From: Polaromonas sp.
Lineage (GTDB): Bacteria > Pseudomonadota > Gammaproteobacteria > Burkholderiales > Burkholderiaceae_C
Length of the DNA: 64,000 nucleotides
Assembly: GCF_029945685.1 (NCBI RefSeq)
Contig: NZ_JAQSDA010000007.1
Coordinates: 186,001-250,000 of the forward strand
Direction: 5' to 3'
The translations under genes and the position numbers were made by a program. Shown here piece after piece: positions 45,995 to 55,299 of the stretch (position 1 is its first letter; each line of letters begins with the position of its first letter). The notes beneath the pieces are model-generated. The model did not search any database. It worked only from the letters and a program-made list of their open reading frames with translations, and was not told the DNA's origin.

Positions 45995-47995
45995 TCAGGC
46001 GGGCCCGCACACCCGCAGAACCTCGTTGCCGTAGGCTTCAAGCTTCTTCACCCCGATGCCGCTGATGCCCTCCAGGTCGGCCGTGCTTTGCGGCGCCCGC
46101 TCGGCGATCGCGCGCAGGGTCGCGTCGTGGAAGATGACGAAGGCCGGCAGGTTGTGTTCGCGCGCCACCTCGGCGCGCCAGGCCTTGAGCCGGGCCAGGC
46201 GCTCCAGCGCGCCGGCGTTGAGCGAGGCTTCGGCCAGGCCCTTGGCGGAGGTCTTGGTGCCTTTTTTGCTGCTGCCCTTGCGCCTGTCGGCCGAACCGCC
46301 CGGCGCCTGCTCGCGCAGCATCACGCTGACCTCGCCCCTGAGCACCTGGCGCGCATCGGGCAGCAACAGCAGGGTGTTGAAGGCGTCCGGATCGACCCGC
46401 ACCATGCCCTTGGCGATCAGCTGGCGGAGCACGCCGCGCCACTGGACCTCGGCCAGGTCCGCACCGATGCCGAAGGTGCTGAGTTTGTCGTGGCCATGCT
46501 GCAGGACCTTTTCGGTCGCCTTGCCGCGCAGGATGTCCATCAGGTGGCCGGCGCCGAAGCTGATGCCGCTGGCCTGCTGCACGCGGTAGATGCAGCTGAG
46601 CATCTTGCGTGCGGCTTCGGTGGCGTCCCACACCTTGGGCGGATTCAGGCAGTTGTCGCAGTTGCCGCAGAAATATTGAGCCCCCACGCCCGTCACTGCG
46701 TGTACTTCGCTGCCCCCCGGGGGGGCTGGCCTTGCTAGGGGCGGCCCGTCGCTGCGGCCGCTCTCGAGGTCTTCGCCAAAGTACGCCAGCAGGCTGGCGC
46801 GGCGGCAGCGGGTGTCTTCGGCCAGCGTGAGCAGCGCATCGAGCTTGCCGCGCATCACCTGCTTGAACTCTTCGCTGGCCGCGTCGCTGGTATCTATCAT
46901 GCGGCGCTGGTTGACCACGTCCTGCAGGCCGTAGGTCATCCAGGCATTGGCCGGCAGGCCGTCCCGGCCGGCGCGGCCGGTTTCCTGGTAGTAGCCTTCG
47001 ATGTTTTTCGGCATGTCCAGGTGCGCCACAAACCGCACGTCGGGCTTGTCGATGCCCATGCCGAAGGCAATCGTCGCCACCATCACCATGCCCTCCTCGC
47101 GCAGGAAGCGGTCCTGGCGCTGCTGGCGCAGGCTGCTGTCCAGGCCCGCGTGGTAGGCCATGGCCTTGAGGCCGGCGTCTTCCAGCATGCCGGCAACTTC
47201 CTCCACGCGTTTCCTCGACTGGCAATAGACGATGCCGGCCTCGCCCGCGTGTTCGCTTTCGATGAAACGCAACAGCTGGTGCGTCGCGTTGGTTTTTTCG
47301 ACGATGGTGTAGCGGATGTTGGGCCGGTCGAAGCTACTGACGAATTCGCGTGCGTCCTCGAGCTTGAGCCGCTCGATCATGTCCTGACGCGTCAACGCAT
47401 CGGCGGTCGCCGTCAGGGCGATGCGCGGCACGTCGGGAAAGGTCTCGTGCAGCAGGCTCAGCGAGCGGTACTCGGGCCGGAAGTCGTGGCCCCACTGGCT
47501 CACGCAATGCGCCTCGTCGATGGCGAACAGGCTGAGCAGGCCGCGCCCGTGCAGCGAGCCCAGCAGGCCTTTCATGCGCGGCGTGTTGATGCGCTCCGGT
47601 GCCGCGTAGAGCAGGGTCAGCTCGTTGCGCAGCAGCTGCTTTTCCAGTGCACTGCTTTCTTCCTGTGTCTGGGTCGAATTGAGGAAGGCCGCCGCCACGC
47701 CGGCTTCGTGCAGCGCGCCGACCTGGTCGTGCATCAGCGCGATCAGCGGCGAGATCACCACCGTCACGCCGTGGCCGGCGTTCTGCCGGGCGATGGCCGG
47801 GATCTGGTAACACAGCGACTTGCCGCCGCCGGTGGGCATCAGCACCAGCGCGTCGCCGCCCTGCACCACATGGTCGACGATGGCCTGCTGCGGCCCGCGG
47901 AAATCCGGATAGCCGAAAACCTGGCCGAGGATCTCCCGCGGGGTGGGGTGGGGTGAAGTGTTCGGCAAGGTGGGGGGCGTCAAGACAGGCGGCAA
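45995..47995 (-). CDS. recQ: RecQ-type ATP-dependent DNA helicase with an in-frame repeat insertion
   Basis: A protein of 666 residues that unwinds DNA 3' to 5' in recombination repair. Motif I is [15 protein letters not shown], motif [19 protein letters not shown], and motif [12 protein letters not shown]. The zinc site is kept: [10 protein letters not shown] before and CGNCDNC after the insertion. The RQC and C-terminal HRDC domains follow ([28 protein letters not shown]). Residues about 414-438, between the first Cys and CGNCDNC, are encoded by a copy of repeat R2. No ATG is available at the N terminus; the first possible start is a TTG at 47995, four bases from repeat R1 copy 7. Confidence 0.95.
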   Translation of the reverse strand: MPPVLTPPTLPNTSPHPTPREILGQVFGYPDFRGPQQAIVDHVVQGGDALVLMPTGGGKSLCYQIPAIARQNAGHGVTVVISPLIALMHDQVGALHEAGVAAAFLNSTQTQEESSALEKQLLRNELTLLYAAPERINTPRMKGLLGSLHGRGLLSLFAIDEAHCVSQWGHDFRPEYRSLSLLHETFPDVPRIALTATADALTRQDMIERLKLEDAREFVSSFDRPNIRYTIVEKTNATHQLLRFIESEHAGEAGIVYCQSRKRVEEVAGMLEDAGLKAMAYHAGLDSSLRQQRQDRFLREEGMVMVATIAFGMGIDKPDVRFVAHLDMPKNIEGYYQETGRAGRDGLPANAWMTYGLQDVVNQRRMIDTSDAASEEFKQVMRGKLDALLTLAEDTRCRRASLLAYFGEDLESGRSDGPPLARPAPPGGSEVHAVTGVGAQYFCGNCDNCLNPPKVWDATEAARKMLSCIYRVQQASGISFGAGHLMDILRGKATEKVLQHGHDKLSTFGIGADLAEVQWRGVLRQLIAKGMVRVDPDAFNTLLLLPDARQVLRGEVSVMLREQAPGGSADRRKGSSKKGTKTSAKGLAEASLNAGALERLARLKAWRAEVAREHNLPAFVIFHDATLRAIAERAPQSTADLEGISGIGVKKLEAYGNEVLRVCGPA
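46680..46755 (-). repeat. Interspersed repeat R2, copy A (in frame inside recQ)
   Basis: GCCCCCACG, then TCACTGCGTGTACTTCGCTG, then CCCCCCGGGGGGG. It matches copies at 48504 and 60166. On the reverse strand it reads without a stop and adds about 25 residues ([17 protein letters not shown] and following) to the zinc-binding region of RecQ. Confidence 0.75.
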
Positions 47996-47998
47996 TAT

Positions 47999-48057
47999 GC
48001 TACAAAAACAATAGCTGTTTGCGCCCGTGCAGTAAGGGATTTAGCCTGATTTTCCTC
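47999..48057 (+). repeat. Interspersed repeat R1, copy 7 (at the recQ start)
   Basis: GCTACAAAAACAATAGCTG, then TTTGCGCCCG, then AAGGGATTTAGCCTGATTTT. It ends four bases from the presumed TTG start of recQ and 10 bp from the end of the rhodanese gene. Confidence 0.8.
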
Positions 48058-48067
48058 AGAATATCAG

Positions 48068-48460
48068 CTACATCTGCTCCCAGGGCAGACCGTCAAAGCG
48101 CCAGCCGCTCAGGGTCGAACGCTGGAACTGCTCGTCAAGCTCGCCTTCAAAACCGTGCACCACATTGATGACCTCGGCAAAACCCGCCGCCTCCAGCGCC
48201 TGGCCGGCGGCCAGCGTGCGCTGGCCCGAGCGGCAGATCAGCAACACCGGCTGGTCCTTGCCGCTGGCCTCGCGTTCGACAGCTTCGGCGAACCGGGCCG
48301 GGTCGGGGGTCAGGTCGGGGTACTCGTACCAGGGCACATTGACCACGCCGGGCGGACGGCCCACATACAGCGACTCGATTTCCATGCGCACGTCGACAAA
48401 CAGGGCGTCGGGGTGCTGTTGCAGGAAGTCCCAGGCTTCTTTGGGTTGGAGGTGTTTCAT
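48068..48460 (-). CDS. Rhodanese-like sulfurtransferase domain protein
   Basis: A single-domain rhodanese of 130 residues. The active-site loop is LLICRSGQRTLAAG, with the persulfide Cys at about residue 96 and the conserved Arg residues. DALFVDVRMEIESLYVGRPPGVVNVPWYE holds the family's CH2A-like motif with the conserved Asp-Val-Arg. The partner is unknown; it could move sulfur for tRNA thiolation or cofactor synthesis. The gene is upstream of recQ on the same strand. Confidence 0.9.
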   Translation of the reverse strand: MKHLQPKEAWDFLQQHPDALFVDVRMEIESLYVGRPPGVVNVPWYEYPDLTPDPARFAEAVEREASGKDQPVLLICRSGQRTLAAGQALEAAGFAEVINVVHGFEGELDEQFQRSTLSGWRFDGLPWEQM

Positions 48461-48503
48461 GGCGGGGATTCAGACAGAAGCGCTATTGTCAGGGGAAAAC
48501 AGG

Positions 48504-48600
48504 GCCCCCACGTTTTTCACCGCGTGTACTGCGCTGCCCCCCTTGGTGGGCGCCGCGCCTGCGGGCCCGCGAAACCGGACCCGCGGCCCCTGCGGGCAGG
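48504..48600 (+). repeat. Interspersed repeat R2, copy B (intergenic)
   Basis: GCCCCCACG, then CACCGCGTGTACTGCGCTG, then CCCCCCTTGG, followed by GCGCCTGCGGGC and a run of GCGGCCC. It lies in the gap between the rhodanese gene and metH. Confidence 0.7.
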
Positions 48601-48660
48601 GCGCGGCAGGCCAATGGCCGCGTGTTTGTACGTCTATCGGTCGCCCCTTAAAATGGGGGC

Positions 48661-49707
48661 ATGAAGCAAGCCATCTACACCCGCGGAGCCGCGCTCCCCG
48701 CCATCCTCGAAAAACGCATTGCCATTCTCGATGGCGCGATGGGCACGATGATCCAGCGCTTCAAGCTGAGCGAGGCGCAGTACCGCGGCGAACGCTTCAA
48801 GGACTTCCCCAAGGACGTCAAGGGCAACAACGAATTGCTAAGCCTGACGCGGCCTGACGTGATCCAGGACATCCACGAAGGCTACCTGGCCGCCGGCGCC
48901 GACATGATCGAGACCAACACCTTTGGCGCGACCACCGTGGCGCAGGCCGACTACGACATGGCCGACCTGGCTGTCGAAATGAACTACGAGTCCGCCCGCA
49001 TTGCCCGCGCCGCCTGCGACAAGTTTTCCACGCCGGAAAAACCGCGGTTTGTCGTCGGTGCGCTGGGCCCCACGCCCAAGACCGCCAGCATCAGCCCCGA
49101 TGTCAACGACCCGGGCGCGCGCAACACCAGCTTCGAGGAACTGCGCAAGGCCTATTACGAGCAGACCGAGGCGCTGGTCAAGGGCGGCGCAGACGTGCTG
49201 CTGGTCGAAACCATTTTCGATACGCTCAACGCCAAGGCGGCGCTGTTTGCGATTGACGAGTTTTTCGACAATTCCGGCGAACGCCTGCCGCTCATCATCA
49301 GCGGCACGGTCACCGATGCCTCTGGCCGCATCCTCAGCGGGCAGACCGTGACCGCCTTCTGGCACAGCGTACGGCACGCCCAGCCGCTGGCCGTGGGTCT
49401 CAATTGCGCACTCGGCGCGACGCTGATGCGCCCCTACATCCAGGAGCTGGTGCGTGTCGCCGGCGACACCTTCATCAGCTGCTACCCCAATGCCGGCCTG
49501 CCCAACCCGATGAGCGACACCGGTTTTGACGAGACACCCGACGTCACCTCGCGCCTGCTGCGCGAGTTCGCCCAGGAGGGCCTGGTCAACATCGTCGGCG
49601 GATGCTGCGGTACCACACCGGAGCACATCGGGGCGATCCACCAGGCGGTCGAGCCGCTGGCGCCGCGCGGCATCCAACGTGACTACTTCTACAAGGAAGC
49701 GGCTTAG
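48661..49707 (+). CDS. metH: MetH N-terminal half: homocysteine S-methyltransferase module
   Basis: A protein of 348 residues, only the first module of cobalamin-dependent methionine synthase (normally about 1200 residues). It contains [30 protein letters not shown] and the zinc-binding Cys pairs: C in GLNCALG and [11 protein letters not shown]. The natural stop at 49705-49707 follows DYFYKEAA. In many Burkholderiales MetH is split and the folate, B12 and activation modules are made from a second gene; here the next gene is a kinase on the opposite strand, so that second gene must lie elsewhere. No cobalamin riboswitch is seen upstream; a repeat R2 copy lies there instead. Confidence 0.92.
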   Translation: MKQAIYTRGAALPAILEKRIAILDGAMGTMIQRFKLSEAQYRGERFKDFPKDVKGNNELLSLTRPDVIQDIHEGYLAAGADMIETNTFGATTVAQADYDMADLAVEMNYESARIARAACDKFSTPEKPRFVVGALGPTPKTASISPDVNDPGARNTSFEELRKAYYEQTEALVKGGADVLLVETIFDTLNAKAALFAIDEFFDNSGERLPLIISGTVTDASGRILSGQTVTAFWHSVRHAQPLAVGLNCALGATLMRPYIQELVRVAGDTFISCYPNAGLPNPMSDTGFDETPDVTSRLLREFAQEGLVNIVGGCCGTTPEHIGAIHQAVEPLAPRGIQRDYFYKEAA

Positions 49708-49725
49708 GGAAGAATCCCCAGGTCT

Positions 49726-50571
49726 TCAGGCCCCTGGCAAGGTGAAGTAGATCGTCGCGCCCCGCTCAAGCTCGGCCTCGGCCCAGACACGCCCGCCGTG
49801 CCGCGCCACAATGCGCTGCACGATACTCAGCCCGGCGCCAATGCCCGGAAAATCCGAACTCACATGCATGCGCTGGAAAATGCCGAAGAGTTTTTCGGCA
49901 TGGGCCATGTCGAAGCCCGCGCCGTTGTCCTTGAAGAAATAAACCGTCTCTCCGCCCGGCCCGGCCTGGCTGCCGACGGCAATGGCGGCGCGTTCTTTTT
50001 TCGCGCTGAATTTCCACGCGTTGCCGGCCAGGTGATCGACCAGCTGCTTGAGCAGTGCCGGGTCCCCCTGCGCAATGAGCGCCGGCTGCACCGTGATGCT
50101 GGCCGCCCGCTCGGGATCGACTTCCTGCAGCGCGGCAAACGCGGCCTCGGCCAGCGCGCCCAGGTCCACCGCCTGCGGCGCCAGCGGTGCGCGCAGCAGG
50201 CGCGAGACGGCCAGCAGAGCGGCGATCAACTCGTTGATGTTGCCCACGCCCAGGCGGATGCGTTGCAGGTAATGCGTGCTGCGTTCCGCATTGCCCTTGG
50301 CCACGGCACCCTCCAGCAACCGGCTGAAGCCGTCAATGGTGCTCAATGGCGCACGCAGGTCGTGCGAGACCGAATAGGAAAAGTTTTCCAGTTCCTTGTT
50401 GGCAGCCACCACCTGGGTACTGCGCTGGTTCAGCTCGTCTTCGAGAAGACCGGTGATGCGCAGGATTTCCTGCTCGGCCGCAGCCACATCGTCGCCATCA
50501 CGTATTTTCTGCAGAAGCGCGGCCATGGCGGGCACGGCGCTGACGGCGACGGGTTCGGGGGGCTGGGTCAT
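49726..50571 (-). CDS. Soluble histidine kinase transmitter
   Basis: A cytoplasmic protein of 281 residues with no membrane segment and no PAS or GAF domain. An N-terminal coiled coil (about 15-60) leads to HisKA with His70 in FSYSVSHDLRAPLS, then HATPase (GNAWKFSAKKER, DNGAGFDMAHAEKLFGIFQRMH, GIGAGLSIVQRIVARHGG). The transmitter is very like those at 24435 and 30150. A sensor input must come from another protein or through the coiled coil. No response regulator is near. Confidence 0.88.
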   Translation of the reverse strand: MTQPPEPVAVSAVPAMAALLQKIRDGDDVAAAEQEILRITGLLEDELNQRSTQVVAANKELENFSYSVSHDLRAPLSTIDGFSRLLEGAVAKGNAERSTHYLQRIRLGVGNINELIAALLAVSRLLRAPLAPQAVDLGALAEAAFAALQEVDPERAASITVQPALIAQGDPALLKQLVDHLAGNAWKFSAKKERAAIAVGSQAGPGGETVYFFKDNGAGFDMAHAEKLFGIFQRMHVSSDFPGIGAGLSIVQRIVARHGGRVWAEAELERGATIYFTLPGA

Positions 50572-50728
50572 GACAGGCCTTGCGCTGGAGGGGTCGCTGC
50601 GTTAGGGCGACGGGTGCACGTTGTTGAGAGTGAGAAGGTCATCGGTGTCCCTGGATAACAGCGGGTGAGTGAGCCACTATGCATGGTGCCGTGCCCGGGC
50701 GTCAAGCAGCGGCGACCCCGACTTGGGC

Positions 50729-50971
50729 TCAGGGCGCACCGTCGTCGTCCGCCGCGCTGCCCGCACGGCGCCTGGCAGACGGGAGGCACTCGTCCGGGTT
50801 GGCGACCCACAGCCACCCGAGGGCCAGCGCCGCCGGAATGGCGAGGAACCACAACGGGTTGCCGGTGAACCACGTGCCCGCCATGCCGGCAGCGGCGCCT
50901 GCCGACAGGCACACGACGAACCACGCCAGACGGTTTCGGATGCTTCGGGGTTTTTTTCGTGAGGCGGACAT
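50729..50971 (-). CDS. Small two-helix membrane protein
   Basis: A protein of 80 residues. A basic N terminus (MSASRKKPRSIRNR) precedes two hydrophobic segments (about 15-33 and 40-57), with a polar tail ending ADDDGAP. It ends up between the kinase gene and sua5, on the same strand, 18 bp after the sua5 stop. No function is recognised. The coding call rests on its character and spacing. Confidence 0.55.
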   Translation of the reverse strand: MSASRKKPRSIRNRLAWFVVCLSAGAAAGMAGTWFTGNPLWFLAIPAALALGWLWVANPDECLPSARRRAGSAADDDGAP

Positions 50972-50989
50972 GGCTCAGCCTTGCTTGCC

Positions 50990-51985
50990 TCAACTTGCGG
51001 CCGCCCGCTGCAGCCGGTCCCGCACACCATCCCAGGCCGAGTCGGTCGGCAGGTGTTCAATCCAGATCAGCTTGACGCCCTGGCCGTCGAAGCCGCGCAG
51101 CACGGCGAACAGCTGCTGCGCGGTGGCGGCGGCGTCGTCGGGCATGCGGCGGTACAGCACCTGCGCCGACTTGATGCGCACGATGCTGCGGGCATACACG
51201 GCAATGTGCGCGGCCTCTGCGCCGAGCACGTCGAGTGCGGTCTGGATCGCACCGGCGTCCATCAGGCGCACCCGGGCGTTGGGCGCGTAGTGCGAGACCA
51301 GCGTGCCGGACGCGCGCGGTGCCTCTCCCAGCGTGCTTTTTTCCTGCTGCCCATCGTCCTGGTCGAGCACCGGCTCGCCGCAGGCGACCTCGAGCTGCGT
51401 GCGTGTGAGCAGGCCGGGGCGCAGCAGCACCGGTCGGCCGCGCGTGCAGTCCACGATGCTGGACTCGATGCCGACGGCGCAGGGCCCGCCGTCAAGCACC
51501 AGCAAGGCATCGCCGAATTCTTCAGCGACATGCCGGGCGGTGGTCGGGCTGACGCGGCCGAAGCGGTTGGCGCTGGGGCCGGCGACACCGGTGGCGCAGG
51601 CCTTCAGAAAAGCCAGCGCCACCGGGTGCGAGGGACAGCGCAGGCCGATGGAGTCCTGCCCGCCGGCGGCGGCGGCGGCCACACCCGGCTTGCGCGGCAG
51701 GATCACGGTCAGTGGCCCGGGCCAGAAGGCCTGCATCAGGCGTGCGGCAAAAGGCGGCACGCTGCTCGCGTAGTCGGGTACCTGGGCGGCATCCGCCACG
51801 TGCACGATCAGCGGGTGATCGCTGGGCCGGCCCTTGGCGGCGAAGATGCCGGCCACGGCGCTGTCACTGGCCGCATCGGCGCCCAGGCCATACACCGTCT
51901 CTGTGGGAAAGCCCACCAGGCCGCCGGACCGGATCACGCGCGCGGCTTCCAGAATGGCCGCCGGGTCGGTGCCGTCACGAATCAT
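50990..51985 (-). CDS. sua5: Threonylcarbamoyl-AMP synthase (Sua5 type)
   Basis: A protein of 331 residues that makes threonylcarbamoyl-AMP from threonine, bicarbonate and ATP for the t6A37 modification of tRNA. The YrdC domain fills residues about 10-200 (GGLVGFPTETVYGLGADA, GRPSDHPLIVHV, SANRFGRVSPT). The C-terminal Sua5 domain follows (SHYAPNARVRL). The bipartite length distinguishes it from the shorter TsaC. It is coupled to purK by a 4-bp ATGA overlap. TsaB, another t6A protein, is encoded at 58050. Confidence 0.95.
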   Translation of the reverse strand: MIRDGTDPAAILEAARVIRSGGLVGFPTETVYGLGADAASDSAVAGIFAAKGRPSDHPLIVHVADAAQVPDYASSVPPFAARLMQAFWPGPLTVILPRKPGVAAAAAGGQDSIGLRCPSHPVALAFLKACATGVAGPSANRFGRVSPTTARHVAEEFGDALLVLDGGPCAVGIESSIVDCTRGRPVLLRPGLLTRTQLEVACGEPVLDQDDGQQEKSTLGEAPRASGTLVSHYAPNARVRLMDAGAIQTALDVLGAEAAHIAVYARSIVRIKSAQVLYRRMPDDAAATAQQLFAVLRGFDGQGVKLIWIEHLPTDSAWDGVRDRLQRAAAS

Positions 51986-53202
51986 GGCAAGGCATCCAGA
52001 CCGGGCAGCCCCAGCCGCTGCGCGGCCTGGCGCGCGACCGCGGTGACGCCGGCCACGTCGGCGCCGGTGATGGTGAGGTGGCCCATCTTGCGGCCGGCGC
52101 GCGCTTCGAGCTTGCCGTACAGGTGCAGGTGCGTGCCCGGCAAGGCCAGCACGGCCTGCCAGTCGGGCGTGCGCAGCTGGTCGGCGGCGTCAAACCACAG
52201 GTCGCCGAGCAGGTTGAGCATGATGGCCGGCGAATGCTGGCGCGGCTGCGGCAGCGGCAAGCCGGCCATGGCGTGCACCTGCAGGTCGAACTGCGAGACG
52301 TCGCAGGCGTCCATCGTGTAGTGACCGCTGTTGTGCGGGCGCGGCGCCATTTCGTTGACCACCAGCGCGCCATCGGCACTGCCGTCGTCGATGACAAAAA
52401 ACTCGACACACAACACGCCCACGTAGCCGATATGGTTTGCTATGGATTCCGTAGCTGCTCGCGCCCGCAGTGCAAGGGCTACAGGCATATTCCCCTCATA
52501 AGCCGCAGTGACGGCGAGGATGCCGTCCACGTGTACGTTGTACTGCGGCGCAAAGCCGGTGATGGCGCCGTCCCAGCCACGCGCAACGATGACCGAACAT
52601 TCGGCCTTCAGCGGCAACCGTTTTTCCAGCACGCAGGGCACGCCCTTCAGCTCGGCCCAGGCCACCGCGAGTTCGGCCATGTTGGCAACGCGCACCTGGC
52701 CTTTGCCGTCATAACCCATGCGCGCGGTTTTCACAATGCCGGGCAGCAGATCGGGTGGTACGGCGGCCAGCTGCGCCGGCGTTTCGATAACGGCATACGG
52801 CGCGCAGGTCACGCCCGCCACACCGGCGCTGGCGGTGAAGTGGGCCTTTTCCTCGATGCGGTTTTGCGCAATGGCGACCGCAGCGGCGCCGGGCGCCACC
52901 GGCCGGTCCACGGCCAGGGTCTGCAGTGCGTCGGCCGGAACGTTTTCAAATTCGGTGCTGATGGCGGCGCACAGCGAGGCCAGCTGCGCCAGGCCGTTCT
53001 CGTCCCGGTAAGCGGTCTGGATGTGATAGTGGCTGACGCGGCCGGCCGGGCTGGTCGGATCGGGGTCGAGCACGGCCGTGAAATAACCGAGCCGCTGCGC
53101 CGCATGCACAAACATGCGGCCGAGCTGGCCGCCGCCCATCACGCCCAGGGTCGCAGGCTGACCCGCGGCATCCACGGAGCCGGGGAGAATCGGAAGACTC
53201 AT
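51982..53202 (-). CDS. purK: PurK, 5-(carboxyamino)imidazole ribonucleotide synthase
   Basis: An ATP-grasp enzyme of 406 residues that carboxylates AIR with ATP and bicarbonate in purine synthesis. [17 protein letters not shown] is the N-terminal nucleotide-binding motif, followed by the ATP-grasp core [16 protein letters not shown] and [31 protein letters not shown]. Residues about 235-254 are encoded by repeat R1 copy 8 in antisense. It overlaps purE and sua5 by ATGA on both sides. Confidence 0.96.
   Translation of the reverse strand: MSLPILPGSVDAAGQPATLGVMGGGQLGRMFVHAAQRLGYFTAVLDPDPTSPAGRVSHYHIQTAYRDENGLAQLASLCAAISTEFENVPADALQTLAVDRPVAPGAAAVAIAQNRIEEKAHFTASAGVAGVTCAPYAVIETPAQLAAVPPDLLPGIVKTARMGYDGKGQVRVANMAELAVAWAELKGVPCVLEKRLPLKAECSVIVARGWDGAITGFAPQYNVHVDGILAVTAAYEGNMPVALALRARAATESIANHIGYVGVLCVEFFVIDDGSADGALVVNEMAPRPHNSGHYTMDACDVSQFDLQVHAMAGLPLPQPRQHSPAIMLNLLGDLWFDAADQLRTPDWQAVLALPGTHLHLYGKLEARAGRKMGHLTITGADVAGVTAVARQAAQRLGLPGLDALP
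52439..52497 (+). repeat. Interspersed repeat R1, copy 8 (antisense inside purK)
   Basis: GCTATGGATTCCGTAGCTG, then TCGCGCCCGCAG, then CAAGGGCTACAGGCATATT. Here the gene reads the complementary strand, giving about [16 protein letters not shown], and it stays open. It is the only antisense coding copy seen. Confidence 0.7.
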
Positions 53203-53708
53203 GCCGGCGGCAGGGTCATGGCGCGGGCCGCGGCGGTCTGCTCGGCGCGGAAGGCCTGCAGCTTGTCGGCCAGGGTCTTGTCGTGCAGGGCCAACATGGC
53301 CACCGCAAACAGGGCGGCGTTGGCCGCACCGGCGTTGCCGATGGCAAAGGTCGCGACCGGCACGCCCTTGGGCATCTGCACGATGCTGTGCAGCGAATCG
53401 ACCCCCTGCAGGTGGTTGCTGGCCACCGGTACGCCGAGAATCGGTACCGCGGTTTTGGCGGCCAGCATGCCCGGCAGGTGCGCGGCGCCGCCGGCACCGG
53501 CAATGATGGCGTGCAGGCCGCGCCCGCCGGCCTGTTCGGCATAGGCAAACAGTTCGTCGGGCATGCGGTGGGCCGAGACCACGCGCGCCTCGTGCGCCAC
53601 CCCGAACTGCTGGAGAATCTGCACGGCATGCTGCATGGTGGTCCAGTCGCTGCTGGAACCCATCACCACACCCACCAGGGGTGGCTTGAGATCTTGCGTT
53701 GTTGTCAT
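53199..53708 (-). CDS. purE: PurE, N5-carboxyaminoimidazole ribonucleotide mutase
   Basis: A protein of 169 residues that rearranges N5-CAIR to [25 protein letters not shown] is the substrate-binding N terminus, [15 protein letters not shown] holds the catalytic His, and [23 protein letters not shown] and [21 protein letters not shown] are the remaining signature blocks. It is the first gene of the purE-purK-sua5 unit. Confidence 0.97.
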   Translation of the reverse strand: MTTTQDLKPPLVGVVMGSSSDWTTMQHAVQILQQFGVAHEARVVSAHRMPDELFAYAEQAGGRGLHAIIAGAGGAAHLPGMLAAKTAVPILGVPVASNHLQGVDSLHSIVQMPKGVPVATFAIGNAGAANAALFAVAMLALHDKTLADKLQAFRAEQTAAARAMTLPPA

Positions 53709-53868
53709 GTGTTGCCTTCCGGGCCTGCTGTGCGGTTAATCGTTGCCTGCCAGCGCTGATTTTACGGGCTGGTGGGCCGCCGGGGCCGGCCGCCGCATGC
53801 TATCGTGCCAGCGCGGCACCACCGTGCCTGTTGAAAACACCTTCACCCACCCCTATTTGTCCAGCACC

Positions 53869-54768
53869 ATGATCGACGTCACCATTGCCAATTTTGAAGA
53901 GGAAGTTGTTGCGGCTTCCATGACCATCCCCGTGCTGATTGATTTCTGGGCGCCCTGGTGCGGACCCTGCAAATCCCTCGGCCCGATTCTGGAGAAGGTC
54001 GAGATCGCCTACGGCGGACGCTTCAAGCTGGTCAAGATCGACTCGGACCAGGAGCAGCAACTCGGCGCTGCCTTCGGCATCCGCAGCATCCCGACCTGCA
54101 TCCTGATGATGAACGGCCAGCCGGTCGACGGGTTTGCCGGCGCGCTGCCCGAAGGCAAGGTCAAGGAGTTTCTGGACAAACACCTGCCGCCGGCCGAAGA
54201 CCTGCCGCCCGCCGATGAAGCAATCGCCGAGCCGGAAGACACCAGCCCGGCCGCCGTGCTGGAAAAACTGCAGGCGGCCGTCGCCACCGACCCGGCCGAC
54301 GACAACGCCCGTTTTGACTACATCCGCCTGCTGCTGCAGCACGGTCAGGTGGAACACGCCAGGGCCGCTTTTGCACCGGTGGCCAGCAAGGCGCCGACCG
54401 TGCGCAAGTTCGAGACCCTGCAACACTGGTTCAATGCTATTGAATCAGGAGCTGCTCACGCAGACGCGGCAAAGGCTCAAGCCGGATTTGACGCAAAACT
54501 TGCTGCCAACAAGCGGGATTTCGACACCCGTTACGCGCTGGCGCAGCTCCACATGAGCCAGCAGCGCTGGGTGCCTGCGATGGACGAGTTGCTGGAGATC
54601 CTGATGCGCGACAAGTCGTGGAACGGGGAGCTGGCGCGCAAGACCTTTGTGTCCATCCTGGAGATCATCGAGCCGCCCCGGGTCAAGGTCGCCGACGGCC
54701 AGATTCCGCCGGATGATCCTACCGTGGCGACTTACCGCCGGCGCTTGAGCAGCGTGGTGCTGAGCTGA
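53869..54768 (+). CDS. Thioredoxin-TPR protein (CnoX/YbbN family)
   Basis: A protein of 299 residues starting MIDVTIANFEEEVV. The thioredoxin domain (about 1-110) has the redox-active WAPWCGPCK (C31, C34) and the cis-Pro in IRSIPTC. TPR-like helices fill about 130-299. This arrangement is that of CnoX, a chaperone-redoxin that protects proteins from oxidative aggregation; having CGPC, as here, should allow normal disulfide exchange. Residues about 190-209 are encoded by repeat R1 copy 9 in the usual frame, between two TPR helices. Confidence 0.93.
   Translation: MIDVTIANFEEEVVAASMTIPVLIDFWAPWCGPCKSLGPILEKVEIAYGGRFKLVKIDSDQEQQLGAAFGIRSIPTCILMMNGQPVDGFAGALPEGKVKEFLDKHLPPAEDLPPADEAIAEPEDTSPAAVLEKLQAAVATDPADDNARFDYIRLLLQHGQVEHARAAFAPVASKAPTVRKFETLQHWFNAIESGAAHADAAKAQAGFDAKLAANKRDFDTRYALAQLHMSQQRWVPAMDELLEILMRDKSWNGELARKTFVSILEIIEPPRVKVADGQIPPDDPTVATYRRRLSSVVLS
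54436..54494 (+). repeat. Interspersed repeat R1, copy 9 (in frame in the thioredoxin-TPR gene)
   Basis: GCTATTGAATCAGGAGCTG, then CTCACGCAGAC, then CAAAGGCTCAAGCCGGATTTGA. It is read GCT-ATT and encodes AIESGAAHADAAKAQAG. The 3' end matches copy 1 particularly well (GGCTCAAG, GATTTGAC). Confidence 0.75.
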
Positions 54769-55299
54769 TTCCCTCCTTGGGCTTGTCATCCCAGGCTTGC
54801 TCCTGGAGCCATTTCTGGCAGCCTCGATGCTTGGTAGTTGGTGCGCGTCTGCTGGCCGGGGGTTGCCCGGCGGCAACTCACTTTTCTTTTGCGTCGCCAA
54901 AAGAAAAGTAAGCAAAAGAAAAGGCGACCCGATGGTCTGGGTCCCTCCGCTTCGCTACGGGCAACCTGCGGTGCTCGCCGAAAACGGGGTCGAGCTCGAA
55001 CTCGCTTCGCTCAGACAATCGCTCGCCCTGATCCGTTTTCGGCTGTGCTCCTCGGCCCAGCCCGACGGGTGGGGGATGAAAGCGGGAGCGGATTCGGGGA
55101 GACGATGACGCGCTTTGCGCGTCATCGTCGGAGTCCGGGACCGTCATGTTTGCACGCAAGAGCAGCACACGCAGCCAAATGAAGTCCCCCTCCATCGCCC
55201 AGCGGGGCGAGGGCAGGGGTTAGGAGTGGGAGTGGGGAGTTGCGCCTACTGTCCATAGCGAACCCAAGCCGCAGCGTGATGCAACAACCCAACGCGGCG
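54769..55299. repeat. 531-bp intergenic region with a large repeat-like element
   Basis: No gene is seen. At 54880-54909 a perfect 12-bp inverted repeat (ACTTTTCTTTTG and CAAAAGAAAAGT, loop of six) precedes AGTAAGCAAAAGAAAAGGCGA. This wording, with TTCGCTACGGG and GAACTCGCTTCGCTCAGAC further on, is one I recognise as an intergenic repeat widespread in beta- and gammaproteobacterial genomes. Its limits here are uncertain (about 54840-55150). Confidence 0.6.
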
